A stretch of 64,000 bases of DNA from Chionis minor. Taxonomy: Eukaryota > Chordata > Aves > Charadriiformes > Chionididae. Location of the stretch: positions 62,001 to 126,000 of the forward strand of contig VZSF01008863.1 of the NCBI GenBank assembly GCA_013398295.1, read 5' to 3'. Under the pieces are notes generated by a model. The model was not told the origin of the DNA, searched no databases, and saw only the letters and a program-made list of their open reading frames with translations. Each line of letters begins with the position of its first letter. The stretch's first letter is position 1. Positions 22,815-34,593 of the stretch are shown here, piece after piece. The position numbers and the translations under genes were made by a program.

Positions 22815-22840
22815 ATTCCTGAAGAAAGGTCTTCAGGAAT
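22815..22840. other. perfect 11-bp inverted repeat (hairpin)
   Basis: ATTCCTGAAGA (22815-22825) and TCTTCAGGAAT (22830-22840) are exact reverse complements separated by AAGG. A related half-site, TTCCTGAAGAAATTCAGGA, lies just upstream (22797-22815), so the motif is partly duplicated. Each contains TTCNNGAA-like STAT/HSF-type half-sites. There is no T-tract, so a terminator is not implied. Confidence 0.8.
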
Positions 22841-23000
22841 TTAAGTCCTTCACACTCAAAGGTACAATTTTGCTATTTTAAGGGGCTGTGTTGGAAAAGG
22901 GAGCACCCTGTAAGTGGAAAATGGCAGGGAATAAGGACCCTCCCATCCTCCTTTACTCCCTGTTTTACCTGATTAAGATAATAGATTATAAAAGCATATT

Positions 23001-23045
23001 AAAAAAAAAACCCACAAAACAAAAAAACAACCACAAAAAACCCCC
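23001..23045 (+). repeat. A/C-rich low-complexity sequence
   Basis: A ten-A run followed by CCCACAAAACAAAAAAACAACCACAAAAAACCCCC. Similar in texture to 10012-10087. Confidence 0.7.
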
Positions 23046-24276
23046 AGGCCACACCACAATCCCAAGGTGGTGCCAGGAATAGAAACTGTTGGCAACAGCA
23101 GCACGAGCCACTGCTTGTCCTCCTTTCTCCCACCAGCAGCTAGTCAGGCAACACATTCATGACCTGTTTGAAACGTTACATAAACAACAACAAATCCAGC
23201 TCCAGCCATCCTAGGAAGTAAAATCAAAACACCTTTTTTGTTCCTAACCACTGTCCCTACTGGAATCCCTCTGAGAAAAAGGCAGGCTACAGTCCTCCCT
23301 GAGCCAGCAGCCATGGTGCCAAGGAACCAATGATTCCCGGAATCTACTAATAACTGCCCTTCCATCCACAGACCAAGGTTAGGTGAAAAATTCTGCAGAT
23401 TTAGAATGAGGAAGCAGAAATAAAACCGAGCAGTGGATGTAGGAGCTTCCAAATTTTGTCCTTCATAAGATTTGACATCAGGAATGAATGGAGAGACACT
23501 GGTATCGAGACCACTTTTACTATGGCTGTTTTTAAACACATACGATAGGAGATTCAGGAACTACTAGCTGAAGTCAGACCAAGTCAAGTTATTTAATCTG
23601 TTTAGTTTGTATGCTAATACAAATACAACACAACAGGAATACCTGTTTCATAGCCATACTGCCAGTTAGCAAAAGAACTTTGATATTTATTTATAATAAA
23701 AGAATTTATTCTTTATCAAAATAATAAAATTTACAAGCAAAACATTATACATAAACTTGAAACACATTTTTAATTAGCTTCATTAGGGAAGAAATACGTC
23801 TTTTCACACTCTTCCAAACGAATTTTTGCCCCTCTCCCATAAAGGTCAGGATTTCCAATGGGGAAAAAATTGCAAAACTGCTACGTGTTACTAATATGAA
23901 TGCTTTGGAAAAATAGCATCTCTCTTATCCCAGTTGAGAGAACCATGACATAAGCATGGATCAAAGCTTAATGTCCATTTACTGTATCTACAGATTAGAT
24001 AACTGTGCTGCTTTTAGCTGGAGTAGAGATAATTTTCTTCATAGTAGCTGGTATGGGGCTATGTTTCGGATTTGTGCTGGAAACAGTGTTGATAATACAG
24101 GGATGTTTTGTGTATTGCTGAGCAGTGCTTACACATAGTCATGGCCTTTTCCGCTCCTCATACTGCCCCACCAGCGAGTATGCTGGGGTACACAAAAAAT
24201 TGGGAGGAGACACAGCCAGGACAGCTGACCCCAACTGACCAAAAGGATATTCCATACCATATGATGTCACGCTCAG

Positions 24277-24284
24277 CATATAAA
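24277..24284 (+). promoter_or_regulatory. LTR TATA box
   Basis: CATATAAA within the solo LTR, at the position where such LTRs carry their core promoter, 3' of the conserved CATACCATATGATGTCACGCTCAG segment. A CRE-like TGATGTCACG (about 24263-24272) sits just upstream. Both look intact, so the LTR could still start transcription to the right. Confidence 0.7.
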
Positions 24285-24465
24285 GGTGGGGGAAGAAGGA
24301 GGAAGGGAGACACAGTTGGAGTTATGGCATTTTGTCTCCCAAGTAACCATTACACATGAGGGAGCCCTCCTTTCCTGGAGATGGCTGAACACCTGCCTGC
24401 TGATACGAAGCAGTGAATTAATTCCTTGGTTTGCTTTGCTTGCGCACACAGCTTTTGCTTTGCTT

Positions 24466-24471
24466 ATTAAA
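24466..24471 (+). terminator. LTR polyadenylation signal
   Basis: ATTAAA, a common variant of AATAAA, in the typical place for the R region of this LTR, followed by a GT/T-rich stretch (CTGTCTTTATCTC) that could act as the downstream element. Confidence 0.6.
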
Positions 24472-27333
24472 CTGTCTTTATCTCAACCCATGAGCCTTCT
24501 CACTTTCGCTCCTCTGATCCTCTCCCCCATCCCACCAGGGAAGAATGACCAAGAGACTGTGTGGTGCTTAGTTGCCAGCTGGGGTTAAACCACAACAATC
24601 AGAAATACAAATTTATCTTTGCACATCCAATAAAGAATATTACCTTTCAAGCATGATTAATAAAATGGGAAACTTCTTTGTTAAAGTCAATGAACAACAT
24701 TTTTTCACCTTTCAGTAGTGCTGCATGTCATAAAATGCAAGCAGTATGTTTCATGGACCATTGGAAAGCTGTATTTTTGCATAAGATGTAGATGTATTTC
24801 CTTTAAATATTAATTTAAAAATATTAATACGATCCAGAAATTTTTATAAATCATATTATTTGGTATTTGAAACTTATCACTAGACGTGCAGGGGAACCTA
24901 TCTTTAGGAAGTCAACATACTGACCACATACATTTTAGAAACAAGTGGATAGCTGTGATGGTTTATTTTAATGGCTATTTTCAAAGATGTGACAAGGCAG
25001 TAAGGAGTAATTTAAGGAGCAGCAAATGCACCAAAAATTCACAAGCTGGAGATGTTCATAAATACATTAATAGATTAGTGTCTACTACAAAACCACAGCG
25101 ATGATTTCCTTAAATTTTTGGTCTGTTGTTTTTTCTCAGTGGAAATCAAGTGAACATGGGTCTTTCTAACATGCAATAATACTTCTTCCTTCTGCTGCAT
25201 ATTTTATAATCAAAGAACAGGATATTTTCATTTAATTTAAATTATGAGAAAATTGTGAACATTGGGAAATAGGCAATAACATCTATTTTAAGTTCAATGG
25301 GAGGTTGCTCATGTCAATTCACCTGATTTATCATAGAGCTAGATTTGTCATTTTATATTTGTCATAGATTTTGCCATTTAAGGCAGTCTGAAGCTATTAA
25401 AATGAAGCACTTCTAACTCAACCTGTATGACATAAAAGGAAGACAGCAAAGAAAAGACCAGGTAACTACTCTTCATGAAATCCTGTAGCCTGCTTTCATT
25501 TTACATACCCATTTCAGTGGAATTATAGTTATGCTTGAAGACATGCTTTGCCATAATTGTAGCAGCTTTCTACCAGGCCAGAACGCCTCTTCTTCACTGG
25601 TATTGACTTCACAGGTATTGTCATCATCTTTTCATCCTTTTTTCAGTTGCAGGAGATTTGAAAGATCTGAGGTCTCGGTGGTAGGAAATGTGGATAGGTT
25701 ATTAGCAGAGTCATCTGAAACAATTTCAAATAATTCTGCATTGTGTTTCGAAGGCAAATAATCTAAGATATTTTTGTGCATGCAGAACCTGAAGTTCTTT
25801 CTTAATGGAATTTTAGGCCATATTTCAATGGACCCCACTGGAAATGCTTGTATAAGGACGTGATGGAACTCAGAGTGCAATGCTTTCTACACTATGTGCT
25901 TCGGGGCTTAAAGCAGGAAGTTTTCAGGTGTTAGAATGCCTGAGATGGAATGCGTGAGAAAAACAGCTCTATGAAAGCTGTGGAGCTTGGCTCAATCAAA
26001 GAAAAAAAAAATTGTTCTTTTGGAAGGTAATAATATTAGGCAAATTCTATACCCTTTAGGTATTAAGTTTTCCAATGAAATCTGTTCAACTAGCATACTA
26101 GGGCTCTCAGAGAAGCAACCCAGAATTTAAGTCACAGAAAAATATTTTAACACTTAATTAGACACTGTGACTGGTATATCTATGCTTATAGTCAGACATC
26201 CAGAAGTTTTATGAAGAATAAATTCAGCATCACTTATAAATTGAATTCACACCCACTTCCTAAATTTCCATCAGTCTTAAACATACAAACAGTGCTTGTG
26301 CCAGGCTCTCGCTGGTAATGAACATGGGATTACCTGGATCTCTGGAGGGGTTTGGTTTTTTCCATTGTTAAAGGACTGTTCACCGACTACAATAACTTTA
26401 AAAAACTCCAGCAAAACAATATCAACGAAGCTTAACACTGAAAGCCTGATATACAGTCAACTTATAAACAATTTCTGTCTGCAGTCCTGGACGTTACCTG
26501 TTGGTTTTCCACTCTTGGTCTTTATCCAAACAAATTCACCGTGAGTTAAATGGATAGTTCACAATTTAAACACAAAATAAAACTTAAGGATGAAGCCACT
26601 GCTCCGATAAATCCTACTAAATTAAACTAAACCAGTTTTGTTATTCTAGAGCTGGATTAAAGGCTGCTACACCATATGGCAGCTTAGTGCTTTAGTTTAA
26701 CTCTAGACTTACAGCCACATTTTTGCCAAATTAAAAATGAACGCTACATTATACACTAAGAACCAAAGCAAGTTTTACTTATGGAATAAATACCACACAT
26801 GGCTTTATCAAATTCTAGTCTAATCGTATTGGTGTTACGTGAAGCACATGGGGGCTGTATTTCTATATTTTCTTAGTCTGTGGAATGGTAATACGAGACA
26901 GTAGTAAGAGCAGAGGCTGGCATAGTGGGACCCCCTGCTGTTTATAACAACTCTATGTATGTTACTGAAAAAGTTGAGTGGTACATAGTAACTCTCAAAT
27001 GCTACTGAGAGACTTCACAGAATCTAATGACTTAGGTCAATCTACAGTAATGGAAGGTGTGGTCCAATATTTGCAAATAGATACAAATTCCTTAGCAGTG
27101 AGCTTAAGTAGAAATTTAAATATTATTATTAAAAAATTGGTAAAAAATATTTGTCTATGTCTACAGTAAGATTTTAATTCATAGTGCTGCAAGTCTAGAA
27201 TGCCTGTTCTGGTGTGGTCCTGTCTCAGTCCTTTGCTCCTGAGACAGAGTTCACGTTATTGCTCACACACGAAAGGGATGACATTTGGATTTTCTAGTAC
27301 GTGACAGAATTCGGAATCCTGAGGTGTTCTTAC

Positions 27334-27436
27334 CTTTGAATTTAATCCTTACGTTCCTGTGACCAGGGTGGGTGAACAGAATATAGCTCCCAGTGGTGTT
27401 TATAAGCTGCACTTTTGAATTTGACAAGGCTCTACA
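27334..27436 (-). other. candidate minus-strand coding exon (unidentified)
   Basis: On the minus strand the acceptor TTACTTCAGTCTTTAG precedes 103 nt open for 34 codons plus one base and ends CAAAG|GTAAGAAC, a strong donor. The peptide contains Val-Gln-Leu-Ile-Asn-Thr-Thr-Gly-Ser-Tyr-Ile-Leu-Phe and a basic end, reminiscent of a beta-strand-rich domain, but I cannot place it. An open frame of compatible phase follows to the left (about 26334-26450, ending CCAG|GTAATCC). Chance remains a good explanation. Confidence 0.25.
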
Positions 27437-28996
27437 CTAAAGACTGAAGTAATTGGTCACTTCAAGTAGTGATAAATTTAGAATCAAGACAGGGGTAAAA
27501 AAAATAAATCTGCATTTGAGTGATTTGCACAAAACCTAACAGAGAAAAAATGCCCCATCACTGTTGATAGAATGAATATTCTATCAAAACTGCAGTCACA
27601 TTCTGTTCTATTGAGATTAACTTTACCTGCTGAATGTTGTGAAATTTATTTCAGTGGCCTATGACCACCATATATCAGCATCCGACCCCTATCTATATAA
27701 AACAATAAGCATGAGCTTAAGGCTGTCTTAAAGGCTGTCTGAGAGATGTATATTTACTGACATATAACCTGACTAAAGCCAAACATCATTACCCCTGTGA
27801 CTGATTGGAGGGCAGTCATAACTTAACAGTTTTATTTCCCTTCTACAGCTGAGCTCCTTGACCACGCTAGCTGAGCTGACACGGCATTTTAAGTCTTGTT
27901 ACCAGCTCAACGGTTCTCTTATTTAAAAAAAAAACATAAGAGGGGGGGAGGGGCGACTGGAGAGAAAAAAGAAAAGGCACCTCTTCATTTAGTCTCTCCA
28001 TCTTGATCATTGCTGATGGGCTATCAATAATTTCAACTTGGTTAAGCAGCTGGCTGAAGGTTAAATAAATTCTGCCTGGTTGTTTGCATGATCATACCTG
28101 AATTCAAGAATTTCAATGTGAAGCAGATTTCTTTTTGCCTGCTCCTTGGTAAGTTCTTTGGTGAGTCAAAGACAGGCTAGATAAGAAGTTATTTTTGTGG
28201 AAAAGCACAAGAACAAAATTGAAGTTGATGGGGCAAAGCAACCATGCTTTGAAATTTCTGAAAGGAGATCTAAACGGGTAGTAAAGGCTTCACATAGGTA
28301 TATACATCACCCCCCCACCCCCCAATTTAGATGAGGACAACAGGAACAGAGGTCATCAGTAATCCTCCAGTCAGAAGGATTTTGCCCAGCTGCTTTAGTA
28401 GATTGTTAAAAATCTAAGAACAGCTATCCACTGATTCATGAATGAATCATGATTTTAAAAGAAAACAAAACGGGTCATGCCATTTTGCCTGCAATGTGTT
28501 CAATTATCTTGCGCATTACTATTTTGACACCCGGAGAATTATTTACAGCATACACAACCACCTATGTGTCTCAGCCGATGTGTGTACTAATATGCTGTTA
28601 ATAATGCATTCTGTAGACTCAGCATTCCTCTTACTTGCATCAGCTTTATTGTTTATGTACGTATTTACTTCTTGGGAGTATTCCTATTTTATTTCAGTAC
28701 AAGAATCTCCAAGCTCAATATGAATCAAATACACATGCTTTCACATTTAGCTATAGTAGGGTGATTTTGGAACAAATACACTACTCATTACTGAGACAGA
28801 AGGAAAATGCACACTGAAATTTGTCTAAAATAATCAGAATAGTTAGTGACTTAAATAGCAGGTGGTGTCCTGTTAAAGGAGGAAGAGAATTATGGTTATG
28901 TTTTGAAGACTCATACAGCTGCTTTGCCTCATACAGGTTAAATTGTACAGTCTACTTTTACACAGCAGTTGATTTTTCATAATCAGCTTACCTGCA

Positions 28997-29020
28997 CTTT
29001 CAGTAGTTTGCTACTGAAAG
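28997..29020. other. perfect 10-bp hairpin
   Basis: CTTTCAGTAG and CTACTGAAAG are exact reverse complements with a TTTG loop. On the minus strand it overlaps a strong acceptor-like tract (CTCGTTCACTGTCTTTCAG) and a TGCAG|GTAAGC donor 22 nt apart, which could define a microexon. The overlap may be coincidental. Confidence 0.75.
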
Positions 29021-29224
29021 ACAGTGAACGAGTTTAGAGAGAGAAGTCAGATTCAGGTCACAGATCTTGAGTCCAAGAGCATGCACATCTGTAGTTACCC
29101 CACACGGCAAGTGCCTTGACTTGCTCCCTCAGCTTTTGCTGTTTAACATATAGAAATCCAAATAAAACATCTGAAGTCTGAGAAAAAATGAGCAATAATA
29201 CAAACATGTGAAAGGCTGGGAAAA

Positions 29225-29376
29225 CAAGATTTCAGGAAATTCCGTAGAGGTTTTCAAGACAAAGCTGGATAAAGCCCTGAATAACCTGGTGTGATCTCAC
29301 AGCTGACCCTACTTCGATTAGGAGACTGGACTACAGACCTCCAGAGTCCTTCCAGCCTGAGTTATCCTATGATGGT
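29225..29376 (+). mobile_element. CR1 LINE, short old 3' fragment (plus strand)
   Basis: The sequence AAATTCCGTAGAGGTTTTCAAGACAAAGCTGGATAAAGCCCTGAATAACCTGGTGTGATCTCA ... GACTGGACTACAGACCTCCAGAGTCCTTCCAGCCTGAGTTATCCTATGATGG follows the CR1 3' UTR in the sense direction up to its TATGAT end. It is only about 150 bp and well diverged. Confidence 0.85.
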
Positions 29377-30619
29377 ATGGCTCCAAATCATTGTTCAGAC
29401 AGAAACCATAAGCCTGTTAAGGCTTCTGATAAAAGGCCCGGACATGAGGATCCATCCACGGTCTGGAGCACTGCTGTTGAGCGTTCCAAGGAAATGAATA
29501 GTCCCTTGCGGAATGTACATTGATGCCCAAACCTCCTTTTTGTTCTCTATACATTTGACGTTTTGGCTGTATTTTAACAATACTTATTTCTTAATACAGA
29601 AGACACTACATGTTTCATGGTAGTATGGTGCACAGTGTAATTATGGTGCATGGTATAATTACAAAGAACATGATTCAGTCCTTTGCGTAGTCACCTTGGG
29701 CAGGTTGTTCACAGTTTCATACTTTCAAACACAATCAAAGCTGAAAATACTTTCACTCCTCTGAACTACCATTTCTAGCTGTACAAATTGCAGCATGCAT
29801 GAAACTATGTATCTCTTCCAGCCTGTTTATGCAGATGTTCTGTGCTTACTCACCAAGTCCAAAATGACATCATTTCTGCCATTTCGTTTTACTTACAGCA
29901 AGAGAATGAAGATGAGATTCAGCCTTCTCTGTAAGCTTTCTTCGGGGCTTCTCAAACCACAGGCTAGATTGTTTACCCCCCCTTTTTCTCTGAAGGGCAG
30001 CATCCACCTGTCATGCCAGAGGAGCTTGGAGTTACTTGCAAGTCACTCAGTCTTGCAAGTAAGACAATCTTTGACCTTACAGTGAGGGACTTGCAGACAT
30101 AATAGCATGATCTCCAGGTTGCTACCAGTTAAGTTTTTTCCCCACTCACTGATACGTGCTGCACGGCATTTCTCTACAGACACTGCATCTTCCTTAAAAG
30201 CCTTGTTGACGCAATCTCTCATTCATGCCTTTGCCCTCTCCCTACTATAGAAACTAGAAGGGACACCAGAATTCAGATTGCTTCCACAACAGCATTTCAC
30301 AGCATAGCTTCCCCCCAGCTTAACATTTTGTAGACTCCTGTTTCCCAATTGAAATCCTACATAACGAAAAACCTCAGGGGCTGCCAACTGCATTGCTTGA
30401 GCGTGTTTCAGCAGTTTCAGGACAAGGATGCTTCTTTGGCTCTACGTCCTTCCCTCGCACTTCTGGGAGCTTGAAGAAAGGGAAGTAGGATGATGCATCT
30501 CCTCAAAGAGCCGTGCCAGTTAAATTAATAGAAGTCCCCAGGTATTTATCTCATTCTTCCCTCTTTTGCAAAAAACATGACAAGGATGTCTTCATTCAAA
30601 TTAATTATGGTGAGTTACG
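29377..30619. other. unique non-coding stretch
   Basis: No gene or repeat is recognised, apart from a local imperfect duplication of TATGGTGCA-GTAATTA units at about 29624-29663. Confidence 0.55.
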
Positions 30620-30915
30620 ATCATAGAATAGTTTAGGTTGGAAGGGACCTTTAAAGGCCATCTAGTCCAATTCCCCCTGCAGTCCCACAAGCAGGGACAT
30701 CTTCAGCTAGCTCACATTGCTCAGGGCCCTGACCAACCTGACCTGGAATGTTTCCAGGGATGGAACATCTGCCACCTCTCTTGCCAACCAGGTCCAGGGT
30801 CTCACCACACTCATTGTAAAAAGTTTCTTCATTATATCTAGTCTGAGTTCACCCTCTTTTAGTTTAAAAACATTACCTCTTGTCCTATGGGCTAATAACA
30901 TTTTTACTGGGAAAA
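30620..30915 (-). mobile_element. CR1 LINE, 3' fragment (minus strand)
   Basis: ATCATAGAATAGTTTAGGTTGGAAGGGACCTTTAAAGGCCATCTAGTCCAA is the classic antisense CR1 3' end, followed by the antisense 3' UTR (CAGGGACATCTTCAGCTAG, CAGGGCCCTGACCAACCTG, CCTGGAATGTTTCCAGGGATGG) and the TTAGTTTAAAAACATTACCTCTTGTCCTATG segment. The element is 5'-truncated at about 30915 and carries no intact coding sequence. Confidence 0.93.
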
Positions 30916-31687
30916 AATGAATTGCCTTTACAAAAATAATTCCTAATTTCAGTCTAAAACTGCTAGTTTATTCATCAACCAATGTCATTAATATATCTGT
31001 CAATATCTTAAGAAAATACTGTCCTAATAAAACAGTAGGCTGCGATCAGCTATTAAATATAACTCAGTAACTTGGCAAAGGCCATACAAGTTGCTCATCG
31101 ACTCACATAGTTTTACAAGTTACAGACCCATGGCAGCAATCTCTGCAGAACAAGAATATTAACCGGAATAAAGTGATCATTTTATGAAACATTTTATGGA
31201 AGCAAAAAGTACACACAATTATGTTTTATTAACAAACTCTTGACGTTACAAATTTCAGTGTCCATATTCAAAATGCTACTGTTCAGCAAACCCCAGAGCT
31301 GGCCTTCTTCCTCCTCTAAGTCCAGTGGAGTTGTGCCAGGAATGATTAAAGCAGAAGGACACTCAAAACAACAGAAAATTTGTAATGTGAGGTGGATATA
31401 TTATTACCAGTTGCCTCTGTTGTTTGCCATTAAGGCAGAGGGAAAAAAACCAACAAAACAAAAAGTGTTGTCACAGTCTTCAAAGTTTCTTAAAAACACA
31501 GTTTTGAGTTGTCAGTTCTTTGCAGGGCATATTAGCTTCTGCAGAAGCATCGCGTACATTTTGGGAAAAAAAAAGCTTTAAAAAAAGTTAAAAGCCAAAT
31601 GTCGGGGTATCATATGTCAGTTCCACACTAAGTATAAATTCATTGTACATGTTGTAGGGATGTTGTACTTCCTGCCAGTTTAGCACA

Positions 31688-31738
31688 TTGTGTGTGTGCA
31701 AATATATACACACAATACATATATAAACACACACACAG
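31688..31738 (+). repeat. compound GT/AT/CA microsatellite
   Basis: TTGTGTGTGTG followed by AATATATACACACAATACATATATAAACACACACACA. Several short dinucleotide runs, likely polymorphic. Confidence 0.8.
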
Positions 31739-34168
31739 ATGGGCAGTGTCAGTATTGTCACACGTAAGCCATGGAAATACCACATGAAAACTACCGCTTC
31801 CAAAGACAGCCACTTCCAAAAGAAACCAATACTAAGCAGTGGAACGCAAAGGGGACACCTGACCACAATTGCAGGGCTTATTTGTGGTTTTGTTTGGTTG
31901 GATTTTTTTTTTTTCCCCCTTTAAACCCTTTTGGGAAGACTGCCATGGAGCATTCGTAGGTTTCCAACAGAACCAACTTCCACTTTAAACTTTCTTACAC
32001 TATATTACATGCTGAGTTGGTTTCTTTCATGAAATCTTGTTGATCATCTGGAGGCATTCAGAGAGTTTAAATTAGAAAAATATATTCCTGTAATATGTTG
32101 CCCACTTTGAAATGAAATTCTGTAACACAGTAGTTTTCAAAATTCTTGATTTATCAGAGCTTACAGATGTGACCCACAATTTCATTTCAGCTTTTTTTTT
32201 TTTTAAATTTAAAGTTTAAAAGCTATTTAGTGACACAATCTATTGACATATAGACAGTTTCTCTTTTCTGACTGAATGCTTTCTCTGTGGGTGTTGACAC
32301 CAAATGAAAAGTTATATAGGTTATTAGCAAGAAAAAAAAAGAAAGTACATGAAATACTTTTTTTCTTTCCCCTGCCCAGAGGTCCTTTGCCAGGGAAGAG
32401 GCTCTAATTTTTGCATATCACAAAATTAGCAAGGCATCCTGCAAAATCTCTACATATAAAGGAAACTGTTAACCCAGGAGGCATAAATCAGATTTACTGC
32501 CAGAAAGAAGAAACATTGTTTCTTCATCAAATTCCATTTTTCTTTAACAGTCTCTCAGATGTCAATTTGATAATGGCTGCTGGATTCTGCAGTCACGTAA
32601 CTGGGGGCAACTCCTATTCCAATCTACATTACGTTCATCTGTTAATCTGATGACAGAATTTGTCTCCTTAGGCAACAAATCTGGGGACCAGAATTCATCC
32701 ACCAGTAGGTTTCATTCCACTGAAAGGTAATTCATTCCATTGGATTTGTAACGTCTTTGTTTATCTGAAAAATGTAAATATATTGAAAGAACTTGAAAGC
32801 AGATTTAATTTAAGAGAAAAGTAAGGTCATTACATAAACAGCAGCAGATCTCATCCAGAATATGTCACATAAATATCATACTATCAAACAAGAAATGTAA
32901 ATTATCATACATACCCTATAATTGAAAAGTGTATTATACATTAGTGAAGTCACCCATTTATCTAATCATAATCAGTTCTAATAAAATCTCATTTAGGAAA
33001 GTTGAGTGTAGTTCAGGGTGGATGGTTATGAGGGTATCAGTCATGTGACTATGCACTGAAACAGTTTTGAAAGATAGTTCTTACACGTAGAAACCCAATT
33101 ATTGCACACCTCATATGAAAGACACACTGATATGGGCTAAAACTGTGGCAATTCAGAACTAGAAAAAAGTAAAGCGAGTATACTGAATAACTCTATTTTA
33201 AATAAAGTTGTAAGGAAATTTTTACTCAAGATTTTACATTTGCAAGAAGTCATTACAAGAATGACATGGTGTTTAATGCTAATAAGAGATGGTTCAAAAG
33301 CAAGGGAAAAATCCTGATATATCATTTGAAGGTTCTGAAGATGTACAGCTCAGATCCAAACCTCCCATGCTTGGTTTTATAAATGCAGCCTTTCAGTAGG
33401 AGAAATTCTGTTTGACCAAACACATACAAGTCTGTTACAAAAGGAGATAAAGTGCAACCATTTTCTATCACTGCTGCCCTTCTGCTGTAGCACTTTAGAT
33501 AAAACTGCCTCCGGACGTGAACAATAAGTGTTTTTGTCGAGCTTGTTGACATAAAAAAGACATGAAACAGACTAATTTTGCCATTCATATAATACATCAT
33601 TCCACATGAACTGCAGGAACATTTGCTATTGTGGTTTCAACAAAAATGCCAGTGACTTAATCCAACAGTAAAGTAATGTGAATAAAATGTATATCATGAC
33701 TACAGCTGAAAAAGCAGTTCATTATGAATACTTAATTTGGTACCATTAGCCTCTTCTGAAATTATTGTTAATGATTTTTTTTTCCTGTTCCTCCATTTAT
33801 TGTGCACAGCTGCTCACCTAATCACTTGCATAAACTTATCTTAACCTATGGATTATTTATTATACATCCATCACTCTTACAATGGTGATAACCTAAGCTG
33901 TACTGATTTTCTCTCTTCTATATGTTCCAAAATTTAAATTTTCTATACAGCTAGTCCCTATTCCATTGTGAATACTCATGTACATACATACTGATGGCAA
34001 TATTTACATGCAGATATATTCAAATCACTTTTCAATCCATCAATAGCATGGAGAATAACAACTCAAATGTCTAAATATTCTTCATTAAAATGGGGTACAA
34101 GAAGTGAGAAAACATAAGCTTGACAAAAAGAATATCTATATATTCTCTTTGATTTTTTTGGTACTTAC

Positions 34169-34278
34169 TAAGCTCCAAGTATAATCCTCCATCAAATACC
34201 GCAATTCCATCTTATTTCTTATATTGTCACATGCTTGTTTCTTCACAAAATCCATCAGATTCTGAACAAAAGGTCTTC
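34169..34278 (-). other. candidate minus-strand coding exon (unidentified)
   Basis: On the minus strand a pyrimidine-rich acceptor (AATTTTTTTCCCCATGAGTTTCTGAG) precedes 110 nt open as 2 nt plus 36 codons. It ends AGCTTA|GTAAGTACC with a perfect GTAAGT donor. The peptide is charged and helix-like (Met-Asp-Phe-Val-Lys-Lys-Gln-Ala, then Asn-Lys-Met-Glu-Leu-Arg-Tyr-Leu-Met-Glu-Asp-Tyr), with composition typical of an alpha-helical protein. Its start phase fits the end phase of the candidate exon at 40584-40649. I do not recognise the protein. Confidence 0.33.
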
Positions 34279-34377
34279 CTCAGAAACTCATGGGGAAAAA
34301 AATTAATCATCTTGATTATCCTCTTCTTGCAGCTGTAGCCCTGGTTTGCTCTGCTTTGCCTGGCTTGACATACAACC

Positions 34378-34394
34378 ATATATATATATATATA
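34378..34394 (+). repeat. (AT)8 microsatellite
   Basis: A pure alternating AT run of 17 bp. Confidence 0.9.
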
Positions 34395-34593
34395 CACGTA
34401 ATTTATCCAATTTTAATAACATGAGTAGACCAGGGTGCTTGGAAGATAACCATTATAATCCACAATAATGATCAGGATATCATAGCCCCATTTTTATCTT
34501 CTATTGCAATATTTGAAGGTAGGAATTACTAATTTACAAGCGTATGGGCTGGTTTTAAGAGGAAATGATAAAGAAGTTGTCAACCACATGTAG

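Larger units (their letters stand above)
16946..24003. other. AT-rich non-coding stretch
   Basis: Unique AT-rich DNA with simple repeats (17484-17533, 18132-18182, 23001-23045), a candidate minus-strand exon at 18871-19080, two stretches resembling very old amniote interspersed repeats (20697-20825 and 21970-22085) and a perfect hairpin at 22815-22840. No identifiable gene. Confidence 0.5.
24004..24597 (+). mobile_element. solitary LTR of an avian endogenous retrovirus
   Basis: The sequence begins TGTGCTGCTTTTAGCTGG and ends GGGGTTAAACCACAACA, the TG...CA ends expected of an LTR. It matches in order a LTR frequent in many bird genomes: TTTTCTTCATAGTAGCTGGTATGGGGC, CCCCAACTGACCAAAAGGATATTCCATACCATATGA, a TATA box, AGATGGCTGAACACCTGCCTGC and ATTAAACTGTCTTTATCTCAACCCA. 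No gag, pol or env sequence lies on either side, so it is a solo LTR left by LTR-LTR recombination. The flanks (ATAAC left, ATCAG right) are not a clear target duplication. Assignment to class (ERVL- or ERVK-like) is not possible from the LTR alone. Confidence 0.88.
24598..29224. other. AT-rich non-coding stretch
   Basis: Unique AT-rich DNA. It includes a candidate minus-strand exon at 27334-27436, a region at about 28000-28260 that looks like conserved non-coding DNA, a C-rich run (C7-A-C6) at 28310-28323, and a perfect 10-bp hairpin at 28997-29020. Confidence 0.5.
30916..34593. other. AT-rich non-coding stretch
   Basis: Unique sequence with a dinucleotide-rich microsatellite at 31688-31738 and a short (AT)n run at 34378-34394. 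A candidate minus-strand exon lies at 34169-34278. No recognisable gene. Confidence 0.5.

Noticed and set aside
23144..23539. 131-codon minus-strand frame
   Set aside because: Longest frame outside repeats and Ns on this side, but no recognisable domain, start context or splice site; chance is the simpler reading.
24108..24588. plus-strand frames of 83-100 codons
   Set aside because: They lie wholly inside the non-coding solo LTR.
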